DNA of 64,000 nt, taken from assembly GCA_012274445.1 (NCBI GenBank), contig JAAROD010000080.1, positions 558,001-622,000 of the forward strand, written 5' to 3'. Position numbers and translations under genes: made by a program. The notes under the pieces are model-generated. The model ran no database searches. It saw only the letters and a list, made by a program, of their open reading frames with translations, and had not been told where the DNA came from. This stretch comes from Sclerotiophoma versabilis. Its lineage: Eukaryota; Ascomycota; Dothideomycetes; Pleosporales; Didymellaceae. This document shows positions 21,885 to 32,759 of the stretch, one piece after another. Each line of letters starts with the position of its first letter. Position 1 is the stretch's first letter.

Positions 21885-23983
21885 ATGATGGAGTCAAAGT
21901 GTCCGTCAACCTTTATCGGGAACAAGAGACCGTTGAAAGGTCTGAAACGGGCATGCTGGGAATGTAAGAGGGCAACCAAGAATAATGTATCCTTGATTCG
22001 GCGAGACACTAACTTCGGATTCAAGGCAAAAAGAGGAAGACTCATGGAAACACGAGCCAGACGGACATCAATGTCTACTCCAGTATGAATACCCCCACCG
22101 GACCGGACCGGGTGGTCCAGGAGAACCCGTGCCAGCTACATATCGGAGAACGGCTAGGAAAGCTCGAGCAGTTCTTTGAAAGATTCGTCTGTCGCAAGAA
22201 CTCGGCTGTTGATCCTTCAGAGACTCCGCGTACCCCTAGCTTAGTAGACACTTTCGACACTCAGTCCAAGCCATCATTACCCATGCTTCCCAGCGACGTG
22301 CAGAGTATTTCCTCAATCGGTGACGGAATTGTAGGTCTTTGTTCTCCGGATTCATCATCTATTATGCTTACAGAGATGCAGCTTGGCGCTCAGACTTGGA
22401 AGTCTGCACCAGCTATACGTACTTTACCAAACAAGCCAGAGAGTACCCACGCATCAAGCTGCGATGCAGTGCACAGATCCTTGACCGCTCTACTACCCTC
22501 ACAGCACGATGCCGATATCATATTCGAATCGTCTAATGGATGGATGATCCTGAATGGCATCTACAATGCCTCAAGAGACATTTACGTCAATAGAGATGAG
22601 CAGTCATATGCCCTAGACATGGCTGCAGTAGCCCGAGAGCGTTCAATCATCGTTGCTCGGACACTCCTTCATCTGGCAATCTGCATCAACTCACTACCGC
22701 CGGAATTCGACGAGTCTCGTCTCACAAATATCTGGTCTCTAGACGCTACGATGCAGAACTACGTTACATCTGTCAATGCGTTGGTCACAAATGCAGACGA
22801 ACACATGCTCACACTCCATGGTCTGGAGTGCCTGATGTTACTCGCTGTCTACCACATGAACAGTGCCAATCTTCGTCAAGCTTGGCTTGTTGTACGGCGG
22901 GCTATGAACTTGGCGCATCTCATGGGCTTTCACCGAATCGTAACACAGCCCGACCTGGACCCACCGATACCAGCAGTCAGCAACGCGAAGACGCTGTGGC
23001 GACATTTTGTTGATCTGGACCGATATTTGGGATTGCACCTGCGGTTACCATTTGGAGCAGACGACGTGCCAGTCTCAGGTGATGCTGACTTACAAGTCAT
23101 CCACCGTGCGAGAATCAACGCGCTCAGTAAGGAGATTGCAGACCTTGACCGCGACATCACTTCCCAATCGTACGCGAAAGCCTTGGCACTCGATGAAAAA
23201 CTGGAAACCAACATGCGTCTGATGCCTCCAGACTTCTGGGACGTGCCGAACATACCGTCTACCGCACGATCTCCAGAGTCGTTTGCAGCACTGGAAAGAC
23301 TCATGGTGCAAATGTGGCACTTTGAGATGAAGATTTTCATCCATCTACCCTACCTTCTCCGCGCTCCACACGAAAGCCGATACGAATTCTCAAAAGTGAC
23401 AGCGCTACAGGCCAGTCGTAACGTACTGATGCGGTGGTTCGCACTGCGCAACGCAAGCATCACACAAGCATGCTGCCGGTTCGGCGAAATCGGGGTGTTC
23501 ATCGCTGCGGTTACCCTTACGCTGGACATTGTCATCGAGCTGGCTATGAAGGAGAAGAGTGAGGTGCAAAAGACCAAGGGTACAGACTTTGCCATGATAT
23601 GTCGCCTTATTGGCGAGATGGAGAAGTTAGCAAAGGCGTCTACACGCGAAAAGATTGCAGCACGCAGCGCCATTGTGCTGAAGAAGATGTTGTCCTCCCT
23701 AGACCCAAGCAGACAAGCAGCTGGCAAGGCACGACTCACCATCCCCTTCTTCGGGACTGTGGAGCTGGAGTACAAGAAACTGCCAGTACGGCCTCTGTTC
23801 GATCTCGACTCGGACACGGGCAAGAAGATGAATGCAACTGGACATCATCTTCCCGTCTTTTCTTTTGTTAGCAACGCACTGTGGCCGCCGTTGGAGGAAG
23901 GCTACGAGGGCGATCTCGACTGGGACATGGTCTTGTTCGACGGTCTTGAAGATAGGGATACGGAGGGCAATTGGGTGTTTTGA
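21885..23983 (+). CDS. fungal-specific transcription factor with partial zinc cluster
   Basis: Two exons, 21885..21986 and 22034..23983, give 683 aa. The 47-bp intron has a GTATCC donor, a CACTAAC branch and an AAAAAG acceptor, and restores the frame. The N terminus reads KGLKRACWECKRATKNN, which is the first half (CxxC) of a Zn2Cys6 cluster. The next four cysteines are missing in this model and in the alternative frames of the intron. A coiled segment follows (GERLGKLEQFFERFV). The middle homology region lies near residues 255-335 (YHMNSANLRQAWLVVRRAMNLAHLMG). A DNA-binding role is therefore doubtful; it may be a regulator lacking its own DNA contact, or the start may be misplaced. If only the uninterrupted frame is used, the start is 22085 (632 aa). 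Confidence 0.7.
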
Positions 23984-24910
23984 GCATCTCTGTTGCCCCA
24001 ACAACGGTAATAATAGAAAGTGCAACAAGGAGAGGGCAACAGACACTGCAGCAAGGAGAAGAATAAGGAAGATTGTTATGTGGGCACGGCAACCATCAAG
24101 CTTGCATCATGCCCCATTGTGGAAAGTTTAGCAAGGCGTTCGGTGCATGGGGGTCACGCGTTCTAGTTCAAATTCCTGGGCCTTCTGGAACATGATATCC
24201 GGTGGGTGGCGAGTCAGCAAAGGGGCGGACGGCGTTGGACGGCGAGAGCGACAGGTTCTAGCGTTAGTATATTGCAATTCTGTACACGGGCTTTGAGGTG
24301 CTGGTTGCGTGAACGCGGCGAGGGTGACGGCCTTGAGGGGCAATGCACCCGCCATCCCTCTGGAGCTAGCGCAGAATGGGTTGGGCGGCGTCTGATTGGC
24401 AGCATGTTGGGTACTTGACAGCAGCCAGCGTGGGCCGCGGACCGTGGACCGTGGACCGTGGACCGTGTTGGAGGCTGAATCCGCTAGACGTCTCAGCGTG
24501 CGGTTCTCAAGACCAAGCGCAGGCGGACGGCGGCAGTCAGCAGAGCGGCTCCGGCTGGGCAGTACCCGCAGGCAAGGCAGCAGACGCGCCTGGGTGGGCG
24601 GGCTGTGCGCCGAGCGATCTGCAGCGGTGGTCCACTGCAACGCAGTCGCCGCCTCGACGCCCTCTGAGGGACGCATGTCGCAGCACACGACCACGCTTGT
24701 TCCCCTACTTCGCACCCACGCCCGCGTCTCTCTCGCCCCGACCGGCGCAGCAGGACGCCCCTCGACCGCCCCTGCATGTCTGCCGTGCCTGCCCCCGTGC
24801 ACCCTCCGCCGCGAAGACTGTCTCGTAGGGAGCGCGCCTGCTGAGCGCCTGCTGAGCGCCTGCTGAGCGCCTGCTGAGCGCCTGAGCCTCGCTCGCCCAC
24901 CCGCCGAAGC
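23984..24910. repeat. upstream region with two tandem repeats
   Basis: The GC-rich region before the F-box-like gene contains four 7-bp GGACCGT units near 24439-24467. It also has five units of an 11-bp GCGCCTGCTGA sequence from about 24834 to 24888, ending 23 bp before the start codon. Long minus-strand ORFs here have no family features. Confidence 0.7.
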
Positions 24911-27900
24911 ATGAGCGTCCAGCCGCCGCCGCCGCCGCCGGGCACTGCGACGGACCTCTTCTGGGACTGCAGCGCGCGCCGCACACAGGCGGCCGCGCCC
25001 TCAGACGCGGGGGCGAGGGCGCGCGCGCTCAGCCTGTTCGAAGCCGTCATCACGGCGTACCCGCCCGTGCTCGAATCGCTCCTCGCGCAGCTGCCCACGG
25101 CCGCCCTGCTCGGCCTCTACCACACCTCGCCGCACCTGCGCGCCTTCCTGCGCAGCTACCCGCTGGCTTGGAAGACGCTGTCCTTCCGCCTGCCCCAGCC
25201 CGCCGCCACCGTCGGCTCGCCGGGCAACGAGACGCCCGACAGCAGGGAGCGCCAGTCGAAGCAGTACTCGTTCGACGCCTTGCTGAAGCAGATCATCGCC
25301 CCCAACGGCACACGCATAACCAGCCTGGACCTCTGCAACACGGCCGTCAACGGCATCGCCCTCGTCGGCAGCGTGCTTGCGCCGCACATCGACACTCTGC
25401 AGCACCTGTCCGTCCGCGGCTGCAAGAACGTCTCCATCAAGTACCACATTGTGCCCTTTCTGGAGCCCTACACCCTCAGGGACGCCCCGTGGATGCGCAG
25501 CCAGCTCGCCCTGAAGAGCCTCTACACCTACCGCTGCCGACACCACCGCCGCCGGCCCTACCTCCCCTCCTCGCTCATTCGCCGCGACTCCGACTCGGAT
25601 CCCACCCACCAGCTTATCGAAATATGCCACCAGCTCGGCATCTGGACCGACACAGCATGGTGTCCCACCCCCGGTGGCCGCTGCTTCCGCCGGAAAGACT
25701 ACCACGCCGGACGCGCCGCGCCGCAGAACATGGAGGTGTGGGTCCCGTTTGACAGACTCTGGCGCTCGAGCAACCGCATAGGCCCTGTCCAGGGCACCGA
25801 GAGGTTGGGCGAGCACGACGGCAGACTGTGGGAGATTGCCGACGAGGGACAAGACGGCGAGCCCCTGGGCACGGAAAACGGGCCCTTTGCAGGAGAGGGC
25901 AAGCATGTGCCGGCACACGCCAGGAAAAGTCACACCACTTTCGTCAACGACCTTTACTGCTCGCAATGCAACGACGTCATCTTGGAGCGTTGCGAGTCCT
26001 GTAGTGTTCGCATGCACTGCATGGGCTGTCGGAAGACTCTCTGCGCGAGCTGTGCCTTCAACCGGCCCATTCCAAGGAAGCGAGCAAAGACACGGCATTT
26101 TGCAAACCTAGCATTTGGAAACACCATGGCCGCATTCGGGCAGCCGTCTGGATCCACCACCTCGCCGGGAGACCGGAAATCAGAAGAGAAGGCCGAGAAG
26201 GACCGCTTCTGGTGGGCACCTGGCGCAACTCGATCACCAAATCTCATGAGCGAGAGCGCTCACGATGACGATTCCTCCGACTCTGAAGACACACTCAACA
26301 ACGGCGTTCCTGGGCCTCCACCGCATCGAGATCCCCCCAAGCTGAACATGCACTGGTGTTGTCTTGAGCCCATCTTCTCTGGTGGTGGAGGCATTGCTGT
26401 GCTGGGCACCGGACTTGGTGGGAGAGGCGCCGACAAGATCCGTGCAGCTCCTTTACCGCGCATCAAGCAGTACGAAGACCCTGACTTCTCGAATCAACTC
26501 CGGCCCGTGGATTATATCCGCGAACTCAAGAACAACGGATTGTACGAATATGTCCTGGGCGAAGATGTCGACATCCTACAATACCTGAAGCAGGACAGTA
26601 TAGAGCTCCAGCAACAGACATGTCCACGAGGCTTGTGCAATGACTGCTACCGCAGCTTTCGGTGGAAGGTGTCGTGTCGAGCTTGCAAGAATCCTATCTG
26701 CAAAGAGCATGATTTTGGTGCACTCAAGGTTCGTAAATGTGGATACAGAGACTTGCACACAGAGCGCGAACACGCCCGGGCACACACAGAACCGCCGCAG
26801 CGGTTGGTAATTCCTGAATTCAACCCGCAGAGGACGAGCCAAGACCTGGAGCGTACACCGACTGCTTCGTCGCAACTGGACGCTGCTTCAACTGCAGATA
26901 ATGAATCCGAGTCCTCCGAGGGCACGCCCATGTCACAATCGCAGGTTCTCATGGCGCCCGTGGCACCTACTGATACGGCCGCCACATCATCGTTCAACAT
27001 TACTACAACATCTGACCCGTTCGCTCTTACGAGCTCACTCTCCTTCGTACCCATCAGCTCATCTCGGCCACGTTCACTGAGCGCTTCCGGCGTTCGCAGC
27101 CGCAACTCAGTATCTTGGTCGAGCTCCCCTCGCGGTCTGCCGCCAACTTCGATATCGAGTCCACTCCCACTTCCTTGCAATCCCCGACATCCCGTGCAGT
27201 GGGAAGGCTGCGGAGCATACTTCTGCCAATACCCACGCCCGGTGGGCGATAACAGACCGCAATGTCCGGCAAACCTTAAGGAATGCTCTGAGTGCGCGGT
27301 GCTTGTCTGTGACGTAAGTTGACACCCAGTCAAGGTCTATGAGCTACACTGACGATTTAATCAAGGGTTGCTCAGCTAGAAATCCATCTTGCACCTGCAC
27401 CTTCTGTACCGTAAACTTTCACTGCCCAACCTGCGCACGTAAGCCACTCGTCCGCGTGAAATGCCGGCTCGAAGCCGAAGTGAGGGCCAAAAAGGACGCC
27501 GAGCTGCGCGCGAAAGCTAAACTCGAGCGAGACCGCCTCGAGCGCGGTCAGGCCGACGAGCTCGCAGGTGCCATGAATGAGTTCTTCACTGCATTGTATA
27601 CTGAAAACACTCATGCTACTCCTACTCCCGACGTGTCTTCCTACTTGACCTCCTTCGCCGACCTGCCACTCTCCAGCCCAGACAGCATAACCGTGACCAC
27701 CGAGTTCGGCGTTCTGGAAGAAACAGGCAACGTTACCATCATCTCCGCCGGGGGAGCTGCACACTTGTACGACGAAGCCGACGACGACGGGTACGACGAG
27801 GAGCTCGGATATCACCAGATCAACCCAGGAGACGGGCCAGAGAGCTACGTCGTTATGACCGAGGATACGTCCGCTGTGCCCGCTTCTGGTCCAAGTGACT

Positions 27901-28202
27901 GGGTTACTGCTGTTGCGCTTCAGCACCAGCAGCAGCAGAATACCTGGCTTCTGCAGCAGCAGATGCAGCACATGTACAATGTTGCGTTGGGCACAAATAC
28001 TACGCCGCCACCGGTGCAACATACGGCGCCGGTGGTGCTTCACCAGGAGGGAGACTTTGACCAGAATGCTGAGTCTAGTGGGGACGATGAGCACGACGAG
28101 GGGGAAGAGGCGGATGTGGATACTGATGAGGTGCTTGAGGCTGACGACGACGAGATTGCGGATGGTGCAGTGACGCCAACGATTAGCACGCATGTGAATT
28201 AA
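24911..28202 (+). CDS. F-box-like cysteine-rich protein, putative ubiquitin-pathway component
   Basis: Two exons, 24911..27313 and 27366..28202, give 1079 aa. The 52-bp intron has a GTAAGT donor and a CTGAC branch. After a Pro-rich start, an F-box-like segment (LESLLAQLPTAALLGLYHTS, then LRAFLRSYPLAWKTL) leads into a leucine-rich-type stretch (ITSLDLCNTAVNGIAL, LQHLSVRGCKNVS). Three Cys-rich blocks follow: LYCSQCNDVILERCESC with a CMGCRKTLCASC tail near residues 350-380; CPRGLCNDCYRSF with CRACKNPIC near 580; and a final cluster around 785-840 that spans the intron, with CECAV-like, CTCTFC and CPTC pairs. The C terminus is Gln-rich, then very acidic. A substrate-adaptor role in ubiquitination is inferred from the F-box-like start; the zinc-like clusters are unassigned. 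Confidence 0.75.
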
Positions 28203-29189
28203 AGGACCTACGCAGCGTGGGCGGATCGTTGCGTCGAGCATTCCCACAACGAGTGAAGAAGAGGTAATACAGCAGAAAGGGCGCATCTGGTTCAATTTGC
28301 ATTATCAGTTCAGTTCGCACGGCATCTCACTATCACCCATATATGATTTAGCTACGGGAGGGCGCAGATGGAGGATTTTATCTATTGTGATATCCAGGGA
28401 ACTCAGTACTATGGCCCAAGGATGGTATAGTATGGCACGGTATGGCACGGCATGGCATGGCATGGACGTAGTCGGGGCATTTAGCACAAGCATCTCAGGG
28501 CGTTACAGGTAGAATTCAAATTCATTTACACTACAACGTTGCAAAAACCACCTCTCACTGCCTGCACACTACAACCTCAACAATGTCGACACAGCCAGCA
28601 CCCGCTGTTGGATGTCCAGAACGCGCTAGAGTCTTTGCTTTTCACCATTCGTCTTCCTCCCCAAGACTACGCACTACGACTTGCACACTCACAGTCTTAT
28701 ATTCCTCCTCACTCGCGATCATGTATATCCTATGGAACGAAATCCCCAACCTCTCTCTCTCTCTCTCTCTCTCTATAAGCTTTGGTATTACACAAACTTG
28801 CAGCTACTCTGATATACTATACAGCCACCCCCGAGTACTCCAAATACCCACCTATACATGACAAAATCCTCAATCGCACACCAAGTTCAAAGACGACATG
28901 CAAATACTCACTTGTCGTCATGGTACTTCTTTCCGCTCTTGTCTGTTTTCTAAATTCCAAAAAAACATGTGCCGTGTTTGAATGGTGATGCAAAAGACGA
29001 TACGTGGTCAAGTGACGCTTTCATTCAACTTGTAGCTATCTATTCGAGAAGGAGGTGGTATACAAAGAAAGGACTGTGTAGTCAGGTGGTTTATGTCATT
29101 TACATACAATACGCCGTTCAGTCTGTACCAAAAAGACATTGCTGCAGTCAAGATGTACGAGTCGCACCAAAGCTTGTCATGTGACAAGC
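28203..29189. repeat. intergenic with ATGGC and CT repeats
   Basis: The convergent 3' region holds a degenerate TATGGCACGG/CATGG repeat at about 28424-28465 and a (CT)12 run at 28751-28774. No gene is seen. Confidence 0.7.
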
Positions 29190-30479
29190 CTAGTCCTGCT
29201 GCACGAAGCCCTCGTGCCTGGCCTTAGCAAGGAACTCTCCAAGCTGAGGGCCCATGACGGCGAAGACCTCGAATGCAAGAATGTGGCCAATGACAAACAT
29301 GGCAAACATCATGATAGCACCAATCTTGACATATAGCTTCAACAGGCGGCGACGGGCCTCCCAGTTGAAGCTGCGCCACGCGTCAAGGAACCCAATCTTG
29401 CCGGTTCCACCGAGCAGCTGGTTGACGATCTTGCCGCCGAAGGTGCGGTCGAAAGGAACGATAGTGTCCTGGTCCTCTGGCAGGATGGACGATTCGATGC
29501 GGACTTGAGTAACGACGGCAGGAATGCAAAGGAACAAAGAGGCGAAGATGGCGAAGACGACAGTAGCGAAGACACGGACGGCAAGGCACATCCACTGGCC
29601 CTTGGTGTACTGCTCCAGGTTGTCCTGGTCAAGCTTATGCAGGCCGAGAAGGATTGCAACACCGCCGGTCATGTACATGCTGATGTAGGGCATGGCGGTA
29701 GAGACAGCGGCAGCAGGGGCGAGGGTCTTCCAGTGGGACTTGCTGGGAATGCGCTGCCAGAAGGTCGCCTCAGACGGCATTGAAACAACCTTGTGGGTCC
29801 ATGCGGCGTGTACGTTAGCGACAGTGGCGCCGGCGAGACCGCTGACGAGGATAGCCTGGCCAGGGAGGCCGGCAGGGAAAAGGGAGAAGAAGAAGGCGGT
29901 GAAGAAATGAACGGCGAGGGCAAAGACTAGGGAGTACAGAGCGTGGATCTTGAAGCCTCTGAAGCGCGCGAAGCGGCCGGCGTTGGCGACGACGTGCTTG
30001 ATGGTGCCGCGAATGCTGGAAGTGATGGGCTTCTGGCGGACAAGGGTGATGGTAGGGCCGGTCTCGAGGAGGCCCTCCTTCTCGTCTTTGCTTGCGGGCT
30101 CATCAGAGGGAGAGATTGTGATAGCGGCGTGTGGGGTCTCGACCATGCAGAGGGTAGCGACAACTTCCTTGAGCATGTAGGACAACTAGAAGAGGCATGG
30201 TCAGCGTTCCAGAGGTTCTGTGGTTCAGGAGGCGAGGCTGATGGTACTCACCAGGCTCATGGCGATGATGGACGCATAGAAGCTCACGCCCAAGAGGATC
30301 ATGCCCCATACAGGCATCTCCACGTGCTCGCCCGCGCCTTCGCCATTGCCAACAGCGCGCTTGACGAAGCCGACGGTTGTAGGGTGTGAAAGGGCACGGC
30401 GGACGGCGCGAGTGATGTCCTCTCCGACGGGGACGTAGAGGCCGGTGACGACGTCAAAATGAAGTTTAGCGACTCCCAT
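29190..30479 (-). CDS. polytopic membrane protein of unknown function
   Basis: Two exons, complement(29190..30185, 30252..30479), give 407 aa from the ATG at 30479. The 66-bp intron has a GTGAGT donor and a TCTAG acceptor. Six or seven hydrophobic segments are visible: MILLGVSFYASIIAMSLLSY, LVFALAVHFFTAFFFSLFP, AILVSGLAGATVANV, TLAPAAAVSTAMPYISMY, VFATVVFAIFASLFLCIP and IGAIMMFAMFVIGHILAFEV. A Lys/Arg-rich loop and SPSDEPASKDEKEG lie between the first two. No family was recognised with confidence. It lies upstream of, and in the same orientation as, nothing in an obvious operon; the reticulon gene follows 0.8 kb away on the same strand. Confidence 0.8.
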
Positions 30480-31303
30480 ACTGTTCTGTGTTGTTGAGCA
30501 AAAGGTTATAAAAGAGTGTCTACAGGACGGCGTGTCGTCCTTAATGTGGTGTCGTCGAGCGGCGAAGTCTGGGCTGTGCTGACGACAATACGGATCACGG
30601 CTGCCTAGCCGCAGATCCCCCCGAGGCTTAGCGCGCGCTATTATTGGCCTCACGGACGAACACGCGACGAGGAGTCCGTTCGTATTTGTGAGTTGTACCG
30701 TCGGCGGAAAATCAGACAGTTGTCACTGGTTCGTAGAGATCATACGTAGTGCTTAAGCTGAACCGCCAGCACGTCCATGTGTCTTCGCAGCTGTGTTCTT
30801 GTTGGGGCCTACGCATCTTGGATTCTTGGATTCTTGGATTCTTAGATCCTTGGATCCTTGGAAGCACGACGATCAAGCATGGGTCGAGACTTTGAGCACG
30901 TGAAAGATGAGTTGTGATTACTATGTCGGAAACATTATCTGACAGAGCCCAACCTCCTGAATGCCTGTGAGTTTGTATCTACCCATTCACACCGTGAACC
31001 CGGGCGAACGGGCGAAAAAGCAAGGGAAAAGGGAAAATTATATCAACGCTAAAGTAGATGACGGATCAGCTTTTAGGAGAAGATGATGTACAAGCGCTGG
31101 ATATGTCCAATCTGAACCGTTCGTAATTGTCGTGAGAAACCGAGCGTGTGAATCGTCATCCGAAATCGTCGTTAAGGTGTTTATGCGAATGTGTCGGGTG
31201 TTGATAGCTTTAGGCCGAGAGAGGGATGTCCGAATCTTGCAGGATCTCAAAACCCATCACTGAGTGAGAGGCTGCATGATGGGATTACTGAAGGCGCAGA
31301 CGC
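30480..31303. repeat. intergenic with 8-bp tandem repeat
   Basis: The region between two minus-strand genes carries about six units of TTGGATTC (later TAGATCC variants) at 30814-30862. No gene is seen. Confidence 0.7.
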
Positions 31304-32759
31304 TTACAAAGCGGTCTGGGGAACAAGAGGGGGCTCATTCTCGTGCTTTGTGGGGATCTCGCTGTTGGGCTCGCTCTTGAGGTCAGTCTTGGGGGCAGCA
31401 GGGAAATCCTCCTTCTTGACCTCAGCAGACGGAGAGCGTCCACGGTACTGGTTGATGGTCTCCTGAGCCTTGGTGGTGTACTGCTGGGTAAGACCCTGGA
31501 CGGTCTGGGAAGCGTTGGCGGCTTGCTTGCTAGCAAGATCCCTGATCTGGGTAGCCTGCTGGTTGGCGAGGTTCCTGCCCTTCTCGAGCTGGGCATCAAT
31601 GACCTCCTTGTTCTGGATGTAGACGAGCGGGCCGAGGTAGGTGATGACGGTAGCAATGAGGGCGAGGCCCCACATGGGAACGAACTGGTCTCATTGTCAG
31701 CGCTGGTACCAACTCGGTAGGAGCATTGCTTACCTTGATGAGGAAGTAGGAGATCAGAGAAGCGAAGAACGCGGCAACGGTCACGTAGACGTTCTCGGCG
31801 AAGACGATGCGCTGAGACTCGATGACGAAGAAGTTGATGAACTGCTCGACATCGTCAAGCAGACGCTCAAGGGATGCCTTGGGGATAGTGAAGTACTGGC
31901 GCGGCCTGAACTGGGAGGTGAGACCCTTTCCAAGAGCAAGCTGACCAGCCACCTCTGCCGCAGCGGTGGTACCAAGCACGATCCAGGTGAGCTTGAAAAT
32001 GTAGCGGATAACGTTCAGATAACGGGCGGCGAAGATGAAGAGGACAGCGGCGGCGAAGGAGATACCGGTTGCGCGGGGGTTCTTCCAGCTCAAGAGGCGG
32101 TAGAACATGCTGTGGTAGTCTGCAATGTGTTAGCCATGCCTCGCGAAATGTGGCTAATGTTGTTACTCACGGGTGAGGTTCTGGCCGGTAACGGTCTTCT
32201 GCTCAGGAATCTGTTTCGAGTTGGCGAGGTCTGCGAACTCGTCGCGAGTCTTTGCGCCCTCTGCTTTGGCCTGCTGAGCCATGGGTCCTACAAAATCAGT
32301 ACCGGGTCGCTAGTGGGCAATTTGGGCATCTGTGTCGCGAGACCACGTTAGCACTCGTCCGGGAAGCGGAGATAAGACGCATGTTGCACTTACCTTACCG
32401 TTGAGGACTGTCTCCTTTGCATTCTGCACCGAGGGGTGGTTCTGGATAGAAGCCATGGTGTTCTGTGCTGCTGTGCGGTTGTTAGGAGAGGAAATCAAAG
32501 TGGTGTGCGAGGCGCAGATAACACTGTCATCAGGCGTTAGTTTTCAGGATTCTCGGCTGCGGGCGGAGGCGCTCTGTGTCCCGCTCACCTTACACTCCAG
32601 CAGGCTGTTCTTTGCGTCACCTGCAGTCTGCTGTGTCGAGGCCTGATTTGCACTTCCGTTTACCATTGGGGGTTGGGCGTTCTGGCTGGCAGGGGCAGAC
32701 AGGTCAGCAAGATCCGAGAGATCTGTGTTGCTCAGCTCGACACGCGGCGCTTCAGACAT
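31304..32759 (-). CDS. RTN1: reticulon-domain ER-shaping protein
   Basis: Five exons, complement(31304..31684, 31734..32119, 32171..32287, 32399..32462, 32589..32759), give 372 aa. The introns are 49, 51, 111 and 126 bp. The reticulon homology domain starts near residue 117 (HYHSMFYRLLSWKNPRATG). It has two long hydrophobic hairpins: ISFAAAVLFIFAARYLNVIRYIFKLTW and, after a 70-residue loop, YVTVAAFFASLISYF joined to WGLALIATVITYLGPLVYI. A C-terminal helix rich in Gln/Ala (LANQQATQIRDLASKQAA) follows, probably amphipathic. The N terminus is Ser/Gln-rich and acidic. Reticulons bend tubular ER membrane. The five-exon model reads through in frame and is well supported, though exon 2 (64 nt) could have an alternative acceptor 8 nt upstream. 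Confidence 0.92.

Noticed and set aside
24128..24802. 224-codon minus-strand ORF upstream of the F-box-like gene
   Set aside because: It runs across tandem repeats and GC-rich promoter sequence, and has no domain or splice partner.
25001..26098. 365-codon minus-strand ORF inside the F-box-like gene
   Set aside because: Antisense shadow of a GC-rich exon.
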